Shown in pieces: positions 30,708 to 41,681 of a stretch of DNA of 64,000 bases (position 1 is its first letter; each line of letters begins with the position of its first letter). Both the position numbers and the translations under genes were made by a program. The notes under the pieces were generated by a model that ran no database searches, was not told the origin of the DNA, and was given only the letters and a program-made list of their open reading frames with translations. The DNA comes from Eurosta solidaginis. Lineage: Eukaryota; Arthropoda; Insecta; Diptera; Tephritidae. The stretch spans positions 66,250,779 to 66,314,778 of the forward strand of contig NC_090319.1 in NCBI RefSeq assembly GCF_040869045.1, in the 5' to 3' direction.

Positions 30708-33700
30708 TTACTGTGGTGGTTCAATGGGTAGTTTACTTAGCGCTGTGACCGCCCGTTTATGAATCCCATCTGCTGTTTTTACAACAGCCACTCGTACGAT
30801 ACCATCCCTTCCAGGGATGGTCTCCACAACTCTTCCCAGTGGCCACTTTAACGGAGGTGTATTGTCGTTTTTAATCAATACAAGATCGTCACATTGGATG
30901 TTGGGGCGAGTTGTGCTCCACTTTGCTCGCTGCTGAAGCCCTTTTATGTATTCTGCTTGCCATCTTTCCCAAAAGTTTTGCTGAATCGATTGTACAATTT
31001 GGAACCGCTTAAGCAATCCAACTCTTGTATCTGAGAGTGTAGGTTCGGTGATAGTAGTAAGTGTTCTGCCCACTAGAAAGTGGGCAGGAGTAAGTGCACG
31101 GAGGTCATCGGCATTGGTTGACATCGGGGTTAGAGGGCGGCTATTTATCATTGCTTCTGTTTGGCAGCAAACTGTGTGTAACTCATCAAAATTAAGTACG
31201 TGTGACCCCACTGCTCTACGGAGGTAATGTTTGGCGCACTTCACCGCACTCTCCCATAAACCGCCGAAATGAGGTGACCTTGGTGGGATGAATTTCCATT
31301 CAATTCCTTCTTCTGCGAGTTTGTCCCTTACTGTTGCAACGTGATGCTCTGACATAAATGCTGATAACATGTCACGGAGCTCTCTGTTGGCTCCCACAAA
31401 ATTTGTTGCGTTGTCCGAAAAAATAATTTTGCATTTGCCTCGTCTGGCTATGAAGCGTTTAAGAGCTGCAATGAACGAAATTGTGGTTAGATCTGGAACT
31501 AGCTCAAGGTGCACAGCCTTTGTCGTGAAGCAGATGAAAACACAGATGTACACCTTGATTGGACCTTTGCTACGAATTCGTTGGGTAATAGAAAAGGGGC
31601 CACAATAATCGATGCCCGCTATCTCAAATGGAAATGTAGGACGTACACGCTCTGTTGGTAGTGCACCCATTAATTGATGTTCTAGTTGTGGCTTGTTGCG
31701 GAAGCAAAGAACGCATCGATGAACAATTTGTCTGATGAGGCTCCGAGCGTTAATGATCCAAAATCTGTCACGAATGATGCTCAACAGGGTTTGGCATCCA
31801 GCATGTAAATGACGACGATGAAGTGTGTCTACTAACGTGTGAATGAAAGGATGAGCTTTTGGTAAAAGGATCGGGTGCTTCGCTTCAAACGGCAATGATG
31901 AGTTATTGATTCTTCCACCAACTCGAATAAGTCTGTTGTGAAGAAAGGGAGATAGTCGATGAAAGGGTGAATTCTTACTTACTCTACCGGTCTCTAAGTC
32001 CTTGTATTCCTTTTCGTAGGTTATTCTCTGTATGTATTGGCATATTAGCAAAAGAGATGAATCCAATTCGCTAGCAGTAATGGGTCCTGTCTCAGCTGAC
32101 ATACGACGTAATGATGAAATGAATCGATTAATGTATGCGAAGATGCGTAGTATTTTGTTGTAATTATTCACATATTTGTGATTAGCTATGATGTCTGATG
32201 GTATTAACGTCTTCACAGGCATGGCATGTTTTCGTCGCTCCGTTGTGACGTCATCGGTGAAAATTGGACTGTGTGGCCATTGATTGTGATCCTTAAGAAG
32301 ATATTCAGGACCATGAAACCATAAGCGATTTGCAGTGATATCCTTGAATGATGCCCCTCTTGATACAAGGTCAGCCGGATTTTCCGCTGACGGAACGTGA
32401 TGCCAATTCAAATGACTAGTTAATTTTTGAATCTTCGCAACTCTGTTTGCTACGAAAGTGGTCCAGTGAAATGGTTCACGACGAAGCCATGATAGGGTTA
32501 TTGTTGAATCTGACCAACAGTGCACGTTAGTTGGTGTTACCTTGTGTGACAATGTTGACATTACTGAATGTAATAACTCCGCGAGAAGCGTAGCGGCACA
32601 CAGCTCTAGCCTTGGCAAAGTAACTTCCTTCGCTGGTGCTACGCGTGATTTTGCGCATATGAGGGTTGAGTTAGCTTCGTCCTTTGAATGTGTTACTGCA
32701 TATATGCATGCACCATAGGCTTTCGTGCTTGCGTCTGCGAAGGCGTGAATCACAGTATCAGCATTGTATACAAAATATCTGGGAACCTTGATGCCCGCGG
32801 CGAATGATAATTGTTGGCACAAAGTTTGCCATTCGGTATGAATTGATTGTGGAACTCCTTCATCCCACGAAAGACGCAGTTTCCACAATTGTTGCATAAG
32901 TATTTTACATTTTACAATGATGGGATTTAGCAGGCCAAGCGGATCAAAGAAGCTTGCCATTTGTGAAAGTATTATGCGCTTGGTCGTTCTCGTAGATCGA
33001 ACGCCTTGTGGAGTGTATGAAAAAATAAAGCTATCTTCTGTTGGAGACCATTTTAGGCCTAGTGCTTTGACATACGCCATGTCATCAACGTTTACAATTT
33101 CCTCTCTGTCTGCTTGATCTATTTCAGCAAGTATGTCTTCGGAATTAGAAGCGAATTTTCTGAGTGGAAATCCACCAGTTTCCAATAGTTTGATGATTTC
33201 GTTTTTTATGTTGCGTACTTCCTCGATTGTAGCCCCGCCAGTCATCAGATCATCAACGTAGAAGTCACGAAGGACAATTGGTGCGCCGATGGGATATGCT
33301 GTCATATTTTCATGCGCAAGTTGTTGTAGACATCGTACTGCCAAAAACGGTGCACAGCTGGTTCCGTAGGTAACGGTTTGCAGCTGGTATGTTTTTAATG
33401 ATTCACTAGGTGTGTTACGCCACAGGATACATTGCCACTTAGTATCTCTAGGATCCACAAATATCTGCCGATACATTTTTGCTATATCGGCCATTAGGGC
33501 ATAGCGATGTGTGCGAAATCGTAAGAGAATTGTTGAGATGTCATCCTGCAGATTCGGCCCAACACGAAGAATGTCATTGAGCACCCTACCATTAGAAGTG
33601 CTGCACGATGCATCAAATACAACCCTTAATTTGGTAGTTGAGCTGTCCATTTTCTTGATGCAGTGGTGGGGAATATATGTGCCAACCTTCTCCTTGTATT

Positions 33701-36020
33701 CATGTGGATCTACTAATATCATGTGGTTTAATTCCATATATTCTTGCATGAATTTGGTATATTCCGCCTTGAGTGCTGTGTCTTGACGCATTCGCCTTTC
33801 CATTGCATAGCATCGACGGGTTGCGATATCCACAGATTCCCCGAGCACTAAGGGGCTTTCGGAAAACGGTAGTCGAACGATGAATTTGTTTGATAGTGGA
33901 CAACGAGTTGTATTTCGAATAAAGTGTATTTCGCATTCTTCGTCAGATGATGTATGCTTATTTGTTGTATGATCGATAATATTTTCGAGCTTCCAAAAGC
34001 GTTCTAAGCAATCTTCCAAAGACGCTTCTGGGACTGTTGTTGATTCAATAGGTTCTGGTGACGTCACTGTTGCTGATAGCGATGATGATGTAAGCATTGA
34101 GCTTGAGTTGATTGCTCCAGCCACTATCCAACCTAGTTGAGTTTTCTGAAGCGTTGGCAGGTCTCCTCCAAGTTTGACTTGACCTACCGACAAAATGTCG
34201 TAGAAGAGCCCTGCTCCGATTAACATGTCAATTGGACCAGGAACGTTGAACGTTCTATCTGCTAGGGCCACATTTTTTGGAATCTCCCAGGCCGTTATGT
34301 TAATCGCCGATTGTGGTTGAGCAGAAGAAATTGAAGGCATAATCACTGATTCTGCTAGTGTGGAAAATCCACAATGTAAAGACTTCACTTCGACGACAGT
34401 TGCGGATCGTGATTTAGTGGATACGGAACCAATTCCACAAATTTCTGTGGTGAACCTTCGTCGTGTTACCTTCAATGCTTGGGCTATACGTTCTGAGATG
34501 AAATTTAGCTGGGACCCAGAGTCCAGTAGCGCTCGAGCCGTTAGTGTCGTTCCGTGCGTGTTATGCAGCTGTACTAGGGCAGTTGCCAAGATGACGTCGT
34601 GTTGAGGTATACATGCGTGCAGCGCCGCTGGCGGTGCATTAGTTGCTTCTTGAATGCTATCAGCTGATTCTTGATTTCTTGTAGCTGTTTCTGAATTGCG
34701 ATGAAGTAGGGTGTGGTGAGCCTCCTTGCACTCTTGACACCTATTTTTTGATGGGCAGGCTTGTGCTGCGTGATTGGCGCCTAGGCAATTAAAACACAGT
34801 TTATTGCTCTTTACTAGGGCATATCGATGCATTGAGTTTAGGGCAGTAAATTTGCTGCACTTGAAGGGAGTGTGGTTGTTGTTCTCATTGCAAAGCGTAC
34901 ATTTGTCATTGCGGGTGGATGCAGTAAATGCTGATGTCGATCTTTGTCTTTTATTTATTGGTGTAACTGATGTAGATCTTTCTAAGGTTCCCTTGTTAGA
35001 TTCAATTAGATTCACTGTTTGACAGCGGCGCTCGATAAATTTTGACAGCTCATCCCATGATGGCAACCTTAGATTTGGTGAGCTTGATTTGGAAGAATTG
35101 GATGCAACTTCTTCCTCCCATTTAACTTGAATCTCTGGTTCCAATTTCGATACTACAAGCTGGAGTAGTATACCATCGGCAATTTGATCTGAAGAGGCAA
35201 ATGATTGCATCGCACGAAGATGCGCGTTGATCGAGTCAATGAATTCACGTAATGAAGACACGGTTGTGGATCGCGTGCCTTTGTTGTTGAATATGGCTTG
35301 TAGATGAGATTGAAAAATGTACCTCTTGTTGTCATACCTGTTGACGAGCAATTCGATGGCTCGTTTATAATTACTGGTTGTAACCTCCAGCGATTGAATT
35401 AGACGAAATGCGTTATTTGTAAGGCATGAGCGTAAATATTGAAACTTCTCTATATCCTCCAATCCAGTATTGTTGTGTACCAGCGTTGTGAACATGTTGT
35501 AGAAGTCCAACCATTCGGTGTAGTTACCACTAAACTTGGTGAGCTGCAATTTTGGTAAATTATGGCGAGGTGTGTATGACGTTGTAGTTGGTTGTCCAAC
35601 CACTCTTGTGCTGCTTAAGGTCTCGATCTTGCGCAGCTCTGTTATGCGCTCCAGAATTGCACTTTTCACTTCACAGAATGAGTCTTCAAATGTGGTGCGA
35701 TTATCAACTTTAAGTTCTGACTCATCCAGAATTTCCAGCTCTGATTGCAGCCTCTCGAATTCAATGAAATGGTGTTCTACCAATTGTAGCCTTGTCTCCA
35801 ATTGGTGTGGTGACATACTGTCCAGATCGTGAATGTTGGTACGCAGATTTGCAATGCGTTGAATCAGACGCTCGCGCTGCATCACCTTAATATTAATATT
35901 TGCAGTGCTGGACATCCTCGGTGGTGTACTTTCCTCTGTGTCGGAAGTCATCGTAAGTTGTGATGGTGCCGGATCTATCCGGCTCGAAGGACCTTTGGAC
36001 GAGCAAGTGGGCCTTTCCAC
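30708..36020 (-). CDS. BEL/Pao gag-pol polyprotein, intact
   Basis: 1770 residues without a stop. In order: coiled-coil-rich N-terminus; gag region of the DUF1759 type (about 153-300, KLQLTKFSGNYTEWLDFYNM); zinc knuckles (about 374-436, CFNCLGANHAAQAC and CQECKEAHH); aspartic protease (LLDSGSQLNF, about 498-507); reverse transcriptase (LRVVFDASCS near 798, FYVDDLMTGG near 920); RNase H (HAFADAS near 1092, through CWSDSTIT); integrase H2C2 finger (about 1401-1442) and core (GIDYCGPF, FSDNATNF, GGLWES, the three catalytic acids); and a C-terminal DUF5641-like domain (about 1680-1770). The first Met lies inside the 5' LTR, 25 bp before its edge, so translation would read through the primer-binding site; a later Met (residue 24, or 36) may be the real start. 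Acts in cytoplasmic particles and, for integration, in the nucleus. Confidence 0.93.
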   Translation of the reverse strand: MERPTCSSKGPSSRIDPAPSQLTMTSDTEESTPPRMSSTANINIKVMQRERLIQRIANLRTNIHDLDSMSPHQLETRLQLVEHHFIEFERLQSELEILDESELKVDNRTTFEDSFCEVKSAILERITELRKIETLSSTRVVGQPTTTSYTPRHNLPKLQLTKFSGNYTEWLDFYNMFTTLVHNNTGLEDIEKFQYLRSCLTNNAFRLIQSLEVTTSNYKRAIELLVNRYDNKRYIFQSHLQAIFNNKGTRSTTVSSLREFIDSINAHLRAMQSFASSDQIADGILLQLVVSKLEPEIQVKWEEEVASNSSKSSSPNLRLPSWDELSKFIERRCQTVNLIESNKGTLERSTSVTPINKRQRSTSAFTASTRNDKCTLCNENNNHTPFKCSKFTALNSMHRYALVKSNKLCFNCLGANHAAQACPSKNRCQECKEAHHTLLHRNSETATRNQESADSIQEATNAPPAALHACIPQHDVILATALVQLHNTHGTTLTARALLDSGSQLNFISERIAQALKVTRRRFTTEICGIGSVSTKSRSATVVEVKSLHCGFSTLAESVIMPSISSAQPQSAINITAWEIPKNVALADRTFNVPGPIDMLIGAGLFYDILSVGQVKLGGDLPTLQKTQLGWIVAGAINSSSMLTSSSLSATVTSPEPIESTTVPEASLEDCLERFWKLENIIDHTTNKHTSSDEECEIHFIRNTTRCPLSNKFIVRLPFSESPLVLGESVDIATRRCYAMERRMRQDTALKAEYTKFMQEYMELNHMILVDPHEYKEKVGTYIPHHCIKKMDSSTTKLRVVFDASCSTSNGRVLNDILRVGPNLQDDISTILLRFRTHRYALMADIAKMYRQIFVDPRDTKWQCILWRNTPSESLKTYQLQTVTYGTSCAPFLAVRCLQQLAHENMTAYPIGAPIVLRDFYVDDLMTGGATIEEVRNIKNEIIKLLETGGFPLRKFASNSEDILAEIDQADREEIVNVDDMAYVKALGLKWSPTEDSFIFSYTPQGVRSTRTTKRIILSQMASFFDPLGLLNPIIVKCKILMQQLWKLRLSWDEGVPQSIHTEWQTLCQQLSFAAGIKVPRYFVYNADTVIHAFADASTKAYGACIYAVTHSKDEANSTLICAKSRVAPAKEVTLPRLELCAATLLAELLHSVMSTLSHKVTPTNVHCWSDSTITLSWLRREPFHWTTFVANRVAKIQKLTSHLNWHHVPSAENPADLVSRGASFKDITANRLWFHGPEYLLKDHNQWPHSPIFTDDVTTERRKHAMPVKTLIPSDIIANHKYVNNYNKILRIFAYINRFISSLRRMSAETGPITASELDSSLLLICQYIQRITYEKEYKDLETGRVSKNSPFHRLSPFLHNRLIRVGGRINNSSLPFEAKHPILLPKAHPFIHTLVDTLHRRHLHAGCQTLLSIIRDRFWIINARSLIRQIVHRCVLCFRNKPQLEHQLMGALPTERVRPTFPFEIAGIDYCGPFSITQRIRSKGPIKVYICVFICFTTKAVHLELVPDLTTISFIAALKRFIARRGKCKIIFSDNATNFVGANRELRDMLSAFMSEHHVATVRDKLAEEGIEWKFIPPRSPHFGGLWESAVKCAKHYLRRAVGSHVLNFDELHTVCCQTEAMINSRPLTPMSTNADDLRALTPAHFLVGRTLTTITEPTLSDTRVGLLKRFQIVQSIQQNFWERWQAEYIKGLQQRAKWSTTRPNIQCDDLVLIKNDNTPPLKWPLGRVVETIPGRDGIVRVAVVKTADGIHKRAVTALSKLPIEPPQ
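35975..35995 (-). promoter_or_regulatory. Probable tRNA primer-binding region of the BEL/Pao element
   Basis: Immediately downstream of the 5' LTR, the minus strand reads AAGGTCCTTCGAGCCGGAT, in the position and style of the site bound by a tRNA 3' end to prime reverse transcription. CTTCGAGCCGG resembles the complement of a T-arm. The tRNA is not assigned. Confidence 0.5.
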
Positions 36021-36600
36021 TTGCTTTTGCTCAAAGGGAATTGAAACAATAAAATAAACTGATTTATTTTTTAATAACTGATTTATTGGCGTATCCCTGG
36101 TGGGTATACGCTAGTGCATATTTAGTGGACTGATATGATTTTAAAATTCTTTACTCTTTATATGCGCTTTTGACTTTACTAATTTCTATTATACCTTGCC
36201 CTTGAAATTTACATACTTCAAGTCATGTGCGTACGTTTGTGAGCTATGCTTGACCAGTGACCCATACATATTACCGTTGAGAAGTTGTTTTTTGTTATAA
36301 GCCGAGCCGCTGCTGCCGTGCAGTCACCGATCTATCGACTGAGCTGGTTTGAGAGACGGTCAATGCTGCCTTTACCTAACGTTTCTTTATACATATGTTA
36401 CTTTGTATGAAATGCAAAAGCCGGTGCAGCTATTCAGCGTAACTATTGTATGCATGTATGAATATATGTACACATTTATGTTGGGTTCTCAAGTGTAAAT
36501 TTGTGTGTTGTATGTAAAATATGATTGGCGATCAGGTGATCTTTTTTAGAACAGTGGTTGCTTAATAAATCCAACGTTTGGAGTGATATGTGCTCCAACA
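35996..36600 (-). repeat. 5' LTR of the BEL/Pao element
   Basis: 605 bp, same as the left copy. The polyprotein's first Met (36020) is encoded within its last 25 bases. Confidence 0.93.
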
Positions 36601-36605
36601 ACCAT

Positions 36606-37216
36606 GACACGAATAAATAACAATTTCATATCACCCTCAAACAAATAAAGGAATCAAGTTTTCATTCCACATCAATAACTTGGACATACATTATGCTGAG
36701 TACAATTATATATTGAATATATATTCTGCATAATACAAATTTTTAATTTTTGAATGATTGTGCACACAAAGTTACCATCTACTATCATTCAACCTCATTC
36801 TAAGTTCTTCAAACGTATCATTATAATTGACAATATTTCACAAACAGCTATTAAGATATTTTAAACCTTTAACAATATAGCAATAACAAAACCAAATATT
36901 AGTATACATATAAATATTAATACAATAAATAAATAATAACAACACTTACCACTTAAAAAATAAAATGAGCTATTAAGTGCATCGAATCATCAAAAGATTG
37001 AGTACTTACATCAATACCAACGTAAACTTAACACAATTATATAAACACTATCTGACAATTAAAAACAAAAAATTACAATATATTTACAACACTAAATTCA
37101 AAAATTTTTCAAACCGCAACACAAAATTCTTACAGTAATAAATGTACACCGCAAATTAACACTAAAAAAAATAAAACCGTTTAATAAATTTTTCGTTTCT
37201 CTGGAGGAGGAGTATA
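36606..37216. other. Non-coding interior of the small LTR element, right part
   Basis: AT-rich, no frame. Ends in the polypurine tract CTGGAGGAGGAG that precedes the right LTR. Confidence 0.6.
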
Positions 37217-37394
37217 TGTAGAGTTATCTACTTGTAACAAATATACTTGTTATATTTTAAATTTATTCTTATTATATTATTTATTTTTTATTATTAAAAA
37301 ATTAAAATATTATAAGTCATCAAATATATCTTTTAAAAAAATAAAGTTTAAAATATATTAATCAAAATTAAATAGAAAATTATTATTTTCTATA
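37217..37394 (+). repeat. Right LTR of the small LTR element
   Basis: 178 bp, followed by target duplication CAGAC at 37395-37399. Contains a 15-bp AT-rich segment (around 37325-37340) absent from the left LTR. Confidence 0.8.
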
Positions 37395-37399
37395 CAGAC

Positions 37400-38022
37400 A
37401 TATGACTCTTTTGAATAGTGAGACTATATTCAATATCAAATTACAGATATACATAACTGCAAGTGTTGGTACCTCTCGAGCTTGTAACACTTAGCTTAGT
37501 AACTTGATTGATCTTTCACTTATGAGCAAAACTGAGGTACCGAAGTTTGTAAGTAGATTCAAGCTTTAAAGTAGGAATGACACACAAATCTGCCTAACGG
37601 CTCCAAAAGGGACTGAGATGTGAAGGTCACAATCTACTCGCACTACCCGTATATGTCTACGCCATTTAAACAATTTTTTTCGACAGCCAAACAATAAAAC
37701 CTCATTGGAATTATAAATCAAGGCCGAGTTTCGTAAGCTATAAACCGAGGTTCGAGGTCTATATGAATGGTCGGCAGTAAAAACGGGATGTATTTAATAA
37801 AAGCGAAGCTTCTGAACATATCCGTAAAAGTTCGGTAAAAGAAAAATGGGCGGCAAAAATGGGACTTTTGGGGTTTTCCATTAAAATGGGGGCACTACGA
37901 TTCATACAATAAAAAAAAGACATACCAGATCATTCAATTAAAGATGAATACATCATGTTATTCAGGAAAGGGGGAATGCCACTACTTCGAGATTGCTTAG
38001 TGAACATGACTTCCAAGATTAT
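37400..38022. other. No gene recognised
   Basis: Unique-looking sequence between the LTR element and the Helitron-like element. No frame, RNA or repeat I can support. Confidence 0.5.
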
Positions 38023-38701
38023 TATACTCAGCTGAGCAGAGCTCACAGAGTATATTAACTTTGTTCGCATAACGGTAATCCGTAACGGCATTAACTAATC
38101 GAGATAGATATAGACTTCTATATATCAAAATGATCTGGGTGAAAAAAGAAATTCATTTAGCCATGTCCGTCCATCCGTCCGTCCGTCTGAAAACACGATA
38201 ACTTGAGTAAATTTTGAGGTATCTTGATTAAATTTGGTATGTAGGTTCCTGCGTGCTCATCTCAGATCGCTATTTAAAATGAACGAAATCGGACCACAAC
38301 CACGTCCACTTTTTCGATATCGAAAATTTCGAAAAATCGAAAAAGAGCGATAATTCATTACCAAAGACGGATAAAGCGATGAAACTTTGTATGTGCGTTG
38401 ACCTTATGACGCAAAATAGAAAATTAGTAAATTTTTGGACAATGGGCGTGGCACCGCCTACTTTTAAAATAAGGTAGTTTAAAAGTTTTGCAAGCTGTAA
38501 TTTCGCAGTCGTTGAAGATATCATGATGAAATTTGGCAGGCACGTTACTCCTATTACTGTATGTGTGCTAAATAAAAATTAGCAAAATCGGATAACGAAC
38601 ACGCCCACTTTTAAAAAAAATTTTTTTATGTCATTATAACAAACAATTTAAAATCTTTACAGTATATAAGTAAATTATGCCAACATTCAACTCCAGTAAT
38701 G

Positions 38702-38732
<31 letters not shown>

Positions 38733-39506
38733 TTTATTTATTTAATGATCAAAATTATTAGTACACTAAGATTTGAGGTCTTTTATAGTACAACATGAAA
38801 GGAAAGATAGTTATAAGTAGTAGTACAAAAAAAAAAAATAAACAGTTACATGATACTGATATAAACAGATATATATATATATATATATATATGTATTGTA
38901 AGCCTATCCATAAAACCTAATTTGTAACTTGTAATTTATTCTAGTATCGTGATCAAATACACGGCCAGTCTACATACTATTATCAGAAAAATAGTTATAG
39001 ATAACATTCTTATAGTTGCTCCTACTTATACTATTTCTTATAGCATTGGGAATAGAATTCCAGAATTCGTATAGTGTTCACGAAGAATAGTCTAGTCGAC
39101 GCAACAGATTTAAATGTGGGTACTATAAGGTCGTTTGAACGAGCGGATCTTGTGAAAGAAAACTTATTATAAAGATATAGGGGCGTCTTAGTGAGCATGA
39201 GTCGGAAAAGGAAAATGCAGCTCCTGGCTTTGAGATAGTCGGATATTTGACATCCCAGAAGGCTAGATTTCCAACGGGATAAGTGGTCGAACTTCGAAAG
39301 CCCATACACATAGCGTATTATATGGTTAAAGGCCACGTCTAACCGATGAGCCGAGTGCGAGTCTAGCTTAATGTATATCAACTCGGAAGATGTCAAATAA
39401 GGTAAAATTAATTGGATAGCCAATTTATGGCGGATGTTATGAGGAGTAAACATCGCCGATAGCCTCAGATTTCGCTGTGCGCCATACACCCTTCCTATAG
39501 CCTGGT
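38702..39506 (-). pseudogene. 5'-truncated LINE fragment (post-RT region)
   Basis: On the minus strand the end of an open frame (about 39500-39031) reads RLDVAFNHIIRYVYGLSKFD and later SCIFLFRLMLTKTPLYLYNK with RSARSNDLIVP. This is the pattern found after the reverse transcriptase in CR1/Jockey-type LINEs. The 3' end runs into a (CATA)n microsatellite. TAATG flanks both sides (38697-38701 and 39507-39511), a short target duplication. The longer open frame continues into the host Helitron-like DNA only by chance. Confidence 0.7.
38703..38735. repeat. (ATGT)n microsatellite
   Basis: About eight TATG units, forming the 3' tail of the LINE fragment. A (TA)n run follows at about 38868-38892. Confidence 0.9.
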
Positions 39507-40114
39507 TAATGTGGTGCAACAAAATCCAAAAATAAAAGAAAATTTCAAAGTGGGCGTGGCTCCGCCCTTTTTCATTTAATTCGTCTAGAATACTTTTAAG
39601 GCCATAAGTCGAACTAAAATTTACCAATCCTTGTGAAATTTGGTAGGTGCATAGATTCAATGACGACAACTGTTTTTTGTGAAAATGGGCAAAATCGGTT
39701 GAAGCCACGCCCAGTTTTTATGCGCAGTCGACCGTCTGTCCTTCCGCTGGCCGTTAACACGATAACTTGAGCAAAAATCGATATATCTTTACTTAACTTA
39801 GTTCACTTACTCATCTGAACACACTTTATCTTGGTATACAAAATGAACGAAATCCGACTATGACCACGGCCACTTTTTCGATATCGAAAATTACGAAAAA
39901 TAAAAAAATGCCATAATTCTATACCAAATACGAAAAGAGGGATGAAACATGATAATTGGATTGGTTTATTGACGCGAAATATAACTTTAGAAAAAACTTT
40001 GTAAAATGGGTGTGACACCTACCATATTAAGTAGAAGAAAATGAAAAAGTTTTGCAGGGCGAAATCAAAAGCCCTTGGAATCTTGGCAGCAATACTGTTC
40101 GTGGTATGACATAT

Positions 40115-41681
40115 TGTAACGAAGCTTTTACTCGCCGTGTCCAAAGTTCGTTTACAATGAATTTGAATTTCGGAGCACCTTGCAAATCGTTTTCATATAA
40201 ATTCACTTTATTGGTAAATTCCCTAAACTATAATATAAAATGTATAAAATGTGTATCTATAATTCACTTAATTTCATTGCTTGCTTTATAATTTGTGATG
40301 GGCTAGCGGTCCCTCGTGTCCCGTTAGGAGCGTTCTGTTAGGGCGCCGTACTGGTCGCCGTCTGTATGTGTGAATGTGTCTCGGTGACGCCTTGCGCCGG
40401 CGTGTTCCTATTATGGTTAGTGGCAGTGCTAAGCCTGCTGCGGCCAGCGTCGTATGCCTGCGTATCTCTGCTGCGGCCAACGTCGTATGTACGCGTAGTT
40501 CTGCTGCTGCCAACGTCGTGCGTATTCGTGGCTCTGCCAGCGTCGTATTTGTGGGTGGCTCTGCTGCCAACGTCGTGTGTATGCGTGACTCTGCTGTGGC
40601 CAACGTCGTATATTTGCGTAGCTCTGCTGCGGCTAACGTCGCATGTAAGCGTGACTCTGCTGTGGCCAACGTCGTGTGTATGCGTAACCCTGCTGGCGTC
40701 GTGTGTATGCGTGACTCTGCCGCCGAGGCTTATGGCGATGGCGCGCGGGCTCGTGACGTTGTGGGCCTTCGCTTAGTGGGGAGCGAGCGTAGTTTAAGGC
40801 GTTGTAGAGCGGTCAAAACCAGCTTACCCACAATCCTCAGTCCACGGCTCTCTCCTATGACGGGAACTGTCTTGCGATGGTCAAAACCGATACGCCTTTC
40901 AGATGCCCTTCAATTGCTGCTCAGGTGACAGTCGCAACTTTGCGCCCCGTTAGGTGAGATCCGTTAGCCTCGGTACAGTCACGTTGTTGCGTTTCACCTC
41001 GACTCACTCCTACTGCGGTTGCCGACGTACTTCTGCCGCGGATGACGTTTGGCTGAGCGCAGGATCACGATGCTGTGGAGGACGTTTGCTTGCGAGGGAG
41101 CAAGGTTGATCTAAAGCGTTGTAGAGCGGTCAAAACCTGCTTACCCACAATCTTCAGTCCACGACTTTCTCCTATGAAACGCACTGGCTTGCAATGTTCA
41201 AAACCGATATGCCTTCCAGAGCGCTCCAATAGTAGCTCCGGTCGCAACCACAACCGCGTGCTGACTCACTGCTGGTTTACGTGCGTTGCCGCTCTGTTGC
41301 GGCCTCTGCCGGCGTACTTCTACTGACGGAGGTGAGCGGGTGTCACCTGTCGCGGTTGCGCGTTACTGTGGCGGGGCCTTTGGTCTCTGGGGGTGATGCG
41401 TAGAGAAGGTCAACCGCAATCACCATTCCACGACTCGCTCCTATGAAGTGGATTCCTATTGCATAGAGAAGGTCAACTGCAATAGGGATATACTTCGCTA
41501 GTAGCTCTGGTCACGACCACAGCTCCGTGCTGACTGACCGCTGTGCTGCTGTGTCGCTCCTTTTATGGCTGTTGTGTTTGGTGTTGCTAGCTCAAATGGT
41601 TGCGTTACCATGGTCACCGTGTTGCTGTTGAATGTTGCGAGCGCTCGTTGTGTTGCTGAGATTTGTTGTTTGGCCGTGTTG
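40115..41681 (-). repeat. LTR A, U3-truncated
   Basis: Begins (plus strand) TGTAACGAAGC, the U5 terminus. It includes a 27-33-bp minisatellite (about 40430-40730) and three degenerate ~140-bp repeats (about 40797, 41116, 41400). After TGGCCGTGTTG at 41681 it passes straight into reverse transcriptase sequence, missing about 200 bp of outer U3 relative to LTR C. Confidence 0.85.
40430..40730. repeat. In-LTR minisatellite, 27-33-bp units
   Basis: Units read TCTGCTGCGGCCAACGTCG followed by a variable GTATGTACGCGTAGT-type end. Unit lengths are 33, 33, 27, 30, 33, 33, 33 and 27 bp, all multiples of three. The same array is at 44375-44630 and 49080-49370. Long frames on both strands (Ala/Val-rich plus strand, Thr/Leu/Ala-rich minus strand) run through it because of this, and are not evidence of a gene. 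Confidence 0.85.

Larger units (their letters stand above)
30050..36600 (-). mobile_element. Complete BEL/Pao LTR retrotransposon
   Basis: Two 605-bp LTRs (30050-30654 and 35996-36600) appear identical by eye. They are flanked by the 5-bp target duplication ACCAT (30045-30049 and 36601-36605), and TG...CA termini are present. One uninterrupted gag-pol frame lies between them on the minus strand. Identical LTRs, intact frame and perfect target duplication all point to a recent insertion. It landed inside the small LTR element at 28579-37394. Confidence 0.95.
28579..37394 (+). mobile_element. Small LTR retrotransposon, non-autonomous, split by a BEL element
   Basis: Direct repeats at 28579-28741 and 37217-37394 act as LTRs, and the pair is flanked by a 5-bp target duplication CAGAC (28574-28578 and 37395-37399). 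A TGGCGATTC primer-binding-like site follows the left LTR by one base, and a purine tract GGAGGAGGAG (37203-37212) precedes the right LTR, giving plus orientation. Without the nested BEL element the interior is only about 1.9 kb, AT-rich and lacking pol domains, so it must have used another element's enzymes. Confidence 0.8.

Noticed and set aside
39031..39708. 225-residue minus-strand frame as one protein
   Set aside because: Its first ~65 residues are Helitron-like DNA read by chance; only the part inside 38702-39506 is LINE-derived.
40374..40928. Long plus-strand and minus-strand frames through the LTRs (also at 44309, 49051, 40286, 44257, 48894)
   Set aside because: They run through a minisatellite whose units are multiples of three and are open on both strands inside an LTR; no domain, no start context, and the composition simply mirrors the repeat.
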